DNA of 32,307 bases from Beijerinckiaceae bacterium (GTDB lineage: Bacteria; Pseudomonadota; Alphaproteobacteria; Rhizobiales; Beijerinckiaceae), in assembly GCA_947453155.1 (NCBI GenBank), contig CANGFE010000028.1:1-32307 (forward strand), read 5' to 3'. The position numbers and the translations under genes are program-made. The notes beneath the pieces are model-generated. The model searched no databases, was not told the DNA's origin, and worked only from the letters and a program-made list of their open reading frames with translations. Positions 28,832 through 32,307 of the stretch are shown piece by piece (positions within the stretch are counted from its first letter, which is position 1; each line of letters begins with the position of its first letter).

Positions 28832-30220
28832 ATGACAGTGCAAAATCGGCCGCGCCCGCGCGCGGTTTTTACCGAAGGCTCCATCCTGCGCCATGTTCTC
28901 GTGATGACTGTCACGGGCTCCATCGGACTGGTGGCGATTTTCGTCGTCGATTTTTTGTCGCTGCTTTACATTTCCTGGCTGGGTGATCCCAATCTCACAG
29001 CAGGCGTGGGCTTCGCCACGCAGATCCTCTTCTTCTTTCTCTCGCTCAATATCGGCCTCACCATTGCGATTGGCGCGACGGTTGGCCGTGCGCTGGGGCA
29101 AGGCGACCGCAACAAAGCACGGCGTCTGTCTGCCTCTGGCCTTGTGCACTCCTGCATCTTGTCGGCGCTGGTCACAGCACTCGCCATTCCATGGCGTGGC
29201 GATCTCCTCATGCTCTTGGGTGCCAAGGGCGAAGCTTTGGCAGTGGCCGATACATTTTTGCTGATTACTTTGCCATCCAATGTGCTGCTTGCTGCAGGCA
29301 TGGCATTCTCGGGCGTTCTGCGCGCGGTGGGCGATGCCAAACGCGCCATGTATGTGACTTTATTTGGCGCTGTTGCGACCGCTTTCACCGATCCGATCTT
29401 GATTTTCGGCCTCGGCCTTGGCGTCAAAGGCGCTGCTTACGCGACAGTGATTTCACGTTTTATCATTATGGCCGTGGGCTTTTGGGGCTCTGTGAACAAG
29501 CATGATCTTGTCGCCAAGCCCCATGCACGCACAGCTTGGCATGATGTGGGGCCATTGTTTGGCATTGCCGGCCCCGCCATTCTCACCAATCTCGCAGCCC
29601 CCGTGGCCACAAGTTATATGCTCGCCGTTTTCGCGACATTCGGTGAGCCGATTGTGGCGGCCTTCGCGATCATTGATCGCGTGACGCCTGTCGCCTTTGG
29701 CTTTCTCTATGCGCTGTCAGGCTCGGTCGGTCCGATCATGGCGCAGAATTATGGCGCACGAAACATGACGCGCGTGCGTCGCACTTTGTCAGATTGTTTC
29801 GGCCTGACGATTGTCTACACGCTCACTGTCTGGGTGCTTCTGTATTTTGCTGCGCCATCTATCAATATGATTTTCAATTCGCATGGTGAGACGGCTGATC
29901 TCGTCACATTCTTCTGTCATTTTGGTGCGGCTGCTTGGCTCTTCTTGGGTCTGATCTTTGTCGCCAATGCCGCCTTCAACAATCTCGGCTTCCCGCTTTT
30001 CTCGACCTTATTCAATTGGGGCCGCGCGACTTTGGGCACCATTCCCTTCGTCACTTATGGGGCCCTGCAGGCGGGCCCTCAGGGCGGGTTAATGGGAATG
30101 ATTGCGGGCGCTGCCCTGTTTGGCATCCTGGCCGTGAGCACAGCCTATTGGGCGGTCCGGCGCATGGCCAAGCGGGTGGAAGCCGCCGCCAATACCGAAT
30201 CATGGCTCGGGCAGCCATAA
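28832..30220 (+). CDS. MATE family efflux transporter
   Basis: This is a 462-residue inner-membrane protein with about twelve helices in two similar halves, as in the MATE (NorM/DinF) group of Na+- or H+-driven exporters. The first half starts EGSILRHVLVMTVTGSIGLVAIFVVDFLSLLYISWLG and includes TLPSNVLLAAGMAFSGVLRAVGDAKRAM. The second half includes GPAILTNLAAPVA and GSVGPIMAQNYGARN. The substrate cannot be read from the sequence. It follows the antiporter gene by 27 bases, probably in one transcript. The start at 28832 has a weak GAAAAG. Confidence 0.94.
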   Translation: MTVQNRPRPRAVFTEGSILRHVLVMTVTGSIGLVAIFVVDFLSLLYISWLGDPNLTAGVGFATQILFFFLSLNIGLTIAIGATVGRALGQGDRNKARRLSASGLVHSCILSALVTALAIPWRGDLLMLLGAKGEALAVADTFLLITLPSNVLLAAGMAFSGVLRAVGDAKRAMYVTLFGAVATAFTDPILIFGLGLGVKGAAYATVISRFIIMAVGFWGSVNKHDLVAKPHARTAWHDVGPLFGIAGPAILTNLAAPVATSYMLAVFATFGEPIVAAFAIIDRVTPVAFGFLYALSGSVGPIMAQNYGARNMTRVRRTLSDCFGLTIVYTLTVWVLLYFAAPSINMIFNSHGETADLVTFFCHFGAAAWLFLGLIFVANAAFNNLGFPLFSTLFNWGRATLGTIPFVTYGALQAGPQGGLMGMIAGAALFGILAVSTAYWAVRRMAKRVEAAANTESWLGQP

Positions 30221-30313
30221 ATCCGTCCTGATTTGCGGCAAAAAACCTCTTATCCGCGGAGACTTGGGCCAAGAACTCGGCCAGAACTTGCGAAATGGGC
30301 AGGTGACTGCTTA

Positions 30314-30329
30314 TTTCATGCCCATGAAA
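30314..30329. promoter_or_regulatory. Palindrome TTTCATG-CC-CATGAAA upstream of the four-Cys gene
   Basis: Two perfect 7-base arms (30314-30320 and 30323-30329) are separated by CC, 27 bases before the ATG of the small secreted protein. A two-base spacer is too short for an RNA hairpin but suits a dimeric regulator. The rest of the 30221-30356 gap shows no gene. The operator role is only a guess from symmetry and place. Confidence 0.35.
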
Positions 30330-30356
30330 CAGCCTTGAAGGCAGGGATAGAAGACC

Positions 30357-30806
30357 ATGGCGGTAAGAGCTGATTTGAAAGCCCTTCTCTCGGCGGCGAG
30401 CCTGACCTTGGCGCTCGGCATGTCGGTGCCCGCGCTCGCTCAGTCCAGCTGCGAAGGGGACATATCCAAGCTGCAAGAAAAGCGCATGGGCATTCTGGAA
30501 AGCCTGAACAAGCTGTCAGAAAAAGATAATGGCAAACTCGACCCCGTTGCCGCTTGTCCGAAGTTGCGCTCGCTCGCCAGCCTTGAAAAAGACATTCAAG
30601 GCTACATGGAAAAGAACCAGTCTTGGTGCAACATTCCCGATGAAGCTCTGACCAATATTAAAGACACACAGAGCAAGACCACGAAAATTGCAGCGCAAGC
30701 CTGCAACATTGCTGCGCAAGTCAAGAAGCAGCAGCAGCAACAGGCGCAAGGCGGTATTCCGACCTTTAACGCACCCGCGCCGAAACTGCCCGGCGGGCCG
30801 CTGTGA
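30357..30806 (+). CDS. Small secreted four-cysteine protein of unknown function
   Basis: This 149-residue protein has a signal peptide with a likely cut at ALA-QS (residues 28/29). The mature part has four cysteines (C32, C67, C91, C116) in a mostly helical, Lys/Glu-rich chain. It then has a short Gln run (residues 125-129) and a Pro/Gly-rich tail. I recognise no named family; it is probably a periplasmic protein with two disulfides. AGGGA precedes the ATG. The stop overlaps the GTG start of ubiA (GTGA), so it is translated with it. The link to quinone synthesis is a matter of position only. Confidence 0.82.
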   Translation: MAVRADLKALLSAASLTLALGMSVPALAQSSCEGDISKLQEKRMGILESLNKLSEKDNGKLDPVAACPKLRSLASLEKDIQGYMEKNQSWCNIPDEALTNIKDTQSKTTKIAAQACNIAAQVKKQQQQQAQGGIPTFNAPAPKLPGGPL

Positions 30807-31747
30807 TCCATGAAAATGGCAAAGAGGTCGGTACGCCCGACCTCTTGCCCGACTCTGTTTCCACGCATTTCTCCTTGCGTTTAGCGCCCGCCGCTTGGGT
30901 GCCTTTCGTCCAGCTCGCGCGCATTGATCGACCGATTGGCTGGTGGCTTTTGCTCCTCCCCTGCTGGTGGTCATCAGCCCTCGCCTCTGTCGCGCTGAAC
31001 CAGCCGCTTAATCTGATCCACCTTGTGCTGTTTCTGATTGGCGCTGTTGCCATGCGCGGCGCGGGCTCCACCTATAATGATCTGGTGGATCGCGAGATTG
31101 ATGCGGGCGTCGAGCGCACGCGCGGCCGCCCCCTGCCCTCGGGTCGCGTTTCGGTGAAAGCGGCCAAGGCTTTTATGTTCGCCCAATGCGGCATTGGCGC
31201 GCTTGTTCTGTTCAGCTTGAATGAAGCCGCCATTCTCACCGGCCTCGTTTCATTGCTGATCGTTGCAGCCTATCCTTTCATGAAGCGCATCACCTCTTGG
31301 CCGCAAGCTGTTCTGGGCTTGGCCTTCGCCTGGGGCGGCTTGATGGGATGGGTGTCGCTCGAGGGGCGGCTCTCAACGCCAGCCTTTCTGATCTATCTCG
31401 CCGCGATTTTCTGGACGATGGGCTATGACACAATCTACGCGCTACAAGATGCGCGTGACGATGCACTCGTTGGCATTAAATCCACCGCGCGTTTGTTTGG
31501 CGAACATGTGCGCCTGGCTGTGGCTTTGCTTTATGTCGGCGCGGTGGCATGTGCGTTCGCTGCCTTGTGGCTGTCGCAAGTTGGCATCACAGCTTGGGCG
31601 GGGCTTTTGTTTTTTGCAGCCCATCTGGCCACACAAGTTTTCATGATTGATCCACCGAATACGAAACGCTCGCTCATGCTGTTTCGCGCCAATCGCGATG
31701 CAGGCCTCATTCTCTTTGCAGGCCTCGCGCTCAACGCGGTTTTGTAA
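30803..31747 (+). CDS. ubiA: 4-hydroxybenzoate polyprenyltransferase
   Basis: UbiA attaches the polyprenyl tail to 4-hydroxybenzoate in ubiquinone synthesis. The protein is 314 residues from a GTG at 30803, which overlaps the preceding stop (GTGA). It has a short polar N-terminus and about eight or nine helices. The two Mg-diphosphate motifs are intact: STYNDLVDREIDAGVERTRGRPLPSG (residues 89-112) and DTIYALQDARDDALVGIKSTARLFG. PSG after the first motif is typical. No separate ribosome-binding site is strong, so coupling to the upstream gene is likely. A downstream start would lose the first helix. Confidence 0.94.
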   Translation: MIHENGKEVGTPDLLPDSVSTHFSLRLAPAAWVPFVQLARIDRPIGWWLLLLPCWWSSALASVALNQPLNLIHLVLFLIGAVAMRGAGSTYNDLVDREIDAGVERTRGRPLPSGRVSVKAAKAFMFAQCGIGALVLFSLNEAAILTGLVSLLIVAAYPFMKRITSWPQAVLGLAFAWGGLMGWVSLEGRLSTPAFLIYLAAIFWTMGYDTIYALQDARDDALVGIKSTARLFGEHVRLAVALLYVGAVACAFAALWLSQVGITAWAGLLFFAAHLATQVFMIDPPNTKRSLMLFRANRDAGLILFAGLALNAVL

Positions 31748-31831
31748 CACAGATTGCAACGCTCAAGACGGGAACTAAAGCGCGCCCAATTTGGTTTCTA
31801 CCTTGGCAGGGACCAAAAGGGGTGCAAACGC

Positions 31832-32005
31832 ATGCTGAAATGGGCGCTGATCTTTTTCGTGATTTCGGTCATCACGGGCGGGCTCGGATTCACCGGCCTA
31901 TCGGCCGCCACGGCTGGCATTGCCCGTATTCTCTTCTTCATTGCCGTGGTGATCTTTTTGATCTTCCTCGGCCTCGCCTTGATGGCGGGAGAAATGCTGA
32001 TCTGA
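31832..32005 (+). CDS. DUF1328 (YtjA-like) small membrane protein
   Basis: This 57-residue protein starts at the ATG at 31832 ([12 protein letters not shown]), the typical N-terminus of the DUF1328 family, with AAAAGGGG about 9 bases before it. Two membrane helices (about residues 4-24 and 29-52) are split by a [12 protein letters not shown] turn. E. coli YtjA belongs to this family; no biochemical function is known to me. A TTG at 31754 would give an unneeded extension. It ends head to head with the stop of the next gene on the opposite strand, without overlap. Confidence 0.92.
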   Translation: MLKWALIFFVISVITGGLGFTGLSAATAGIARILFFIAVVIFLIFLGLALMAGEMLI

Positions 32006-32307
32006 CTAGATGCGGCAATCCGTGAAGGTCGGCATGACAGAGCCGTTCCATTCACCCTTAAACTTCGCAATCAACTCATCAGCGGCCAATTTGCCGCTTT
32101 CCAGACGCGCATCGAGAATGGCGAGATGATGCGCTTCGTCGCGGCCCTGCGCATCTTTGCGTGCACGGCGCGCAAGACCCGCGCGCGACAGGCCGACAAT
32201 CTCGCGACCAATCTCTTGCAAGCTGCGACCGGCAATTTTTGCAGCCAAGCCTTGCACCGGCACCGCGTCGCGCAAAGCCTGACGCTCGGCAGTACTCCAG
32301 CCCTTCA
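32006..32307 (-). CDS. gshA: Glutamate-cysteine ligase, C-terminal part (partial)
   Basis: The last 99 or so codons of a minus-strand gene run to the window edge with no start, so the frame is 5'-partial. The visible part reads WSTAERQALRDAVPVQGL, then GREIVGLSRAGLARRARKD, GRDEAHHLAIL and LAADELIAKFKGEWNGSV. This order of segments matches the C-terminus of the plant/alphaproteobacterial type of glutamate-cysteine ligase, the first enzyme of glutathione synthesis. The catalytic core is outside the window, so the name rests on tail similarity. Confidence 0.78.
   Translation of the reverse strand, partial: KGWSTAERQALRDAVPVQGLAAKIAGRSLQEIGREIVGLSRAGLARRARKDAQGRDEAHHLAILDARLESGKLAADELIAKFKGEWNGSVMPTFTDCRI

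Overview
The window reads as a stretch of core chromosome from an alphaproteobacterium, most likely of the order Hyphomicrobiales (Rhizobiales). The grounds are the separate F0 ATP-synthase operon with a divided b/b' stalk, the coxB-ctaD-ctaB-coxF-ctaG-ctaE-DUF983-SURF1 order, the IalB-type protein, an APH-fold homoserine kinase next to rnhA, and scattered palindromic repeats with CGTCATTGCGAG ends. I cannot place it to genus. I see no tRNA, rRNA, prophage, insertion sequence or CRISPR array.

Layout. Bases 1-1429 (+) hold the end of the F0 operon: the last codons of atpB, then atpE, atpF' and atpF, with a terminator-like hairpin inside the operon after atpE and a strong terminator after atpF. 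Bases 1501-1816 carry two palindromic repeats at the convergent junction with the glycine-cleavage operon gcvT-gcvH-gcvPA-gcvPB (6250-1828, -). That operon is led by a tandem glycine riboswitch (about 6311-6510, -). A small lipoprotein gene and an IalB-family gene follow on the minus strand. Bases 8103-14702 (+) are the aa3-type cytochrome c oxidase cluster: subunits II, I and III, heme O synthase, CoxF, CtaG, a DUF983 protein and SURF1. It continues into thrC, an M16 peptidase, a GNAT acetyltransferase and a large membrane GGDEF/EAL protein.

The second half is a set of short transcription units: yqgE (-), a DsbD-alpha-like secreted protein and a 1-Cys peroxiredoxin (+), rnhA and thrB (-), a DMT exporter (+), ispH (-), a Kef-type antiporter and a MATE exporter (+), a small four-cysteine secreted protein coupled to ubiA (+), a DUF1328 membrane peptide (+), and the 3' end of a probable glutamate-cysteine ligase gene (-).

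How it fits together. Energy conversion dominates: the F0 rotor and stalk, the terminal oxidase with its heme and copper assembly factors, and ubiquinone synthesis (ubiA). Glycine cleavage is controlled by glycine through the riboswitch. Threonine synthesis is represented twice (thrC and thrB), and redox defence by the peroxiredoxin, the DsbD-like protein and the glutathione gene. I found no clear candidate for a wholly new system. The most notable points are coordinated substitutions at the predicted Mg/Mn site of the oxidase (Lys in subunit II, Glu in subunit I), a GGDEF/EAL protein that has lost its key catalytic residues, palindromic repeats placed just upstream of thrC and the DMT gene, and hairpins that may set expression levels inside the atp and cox operons.
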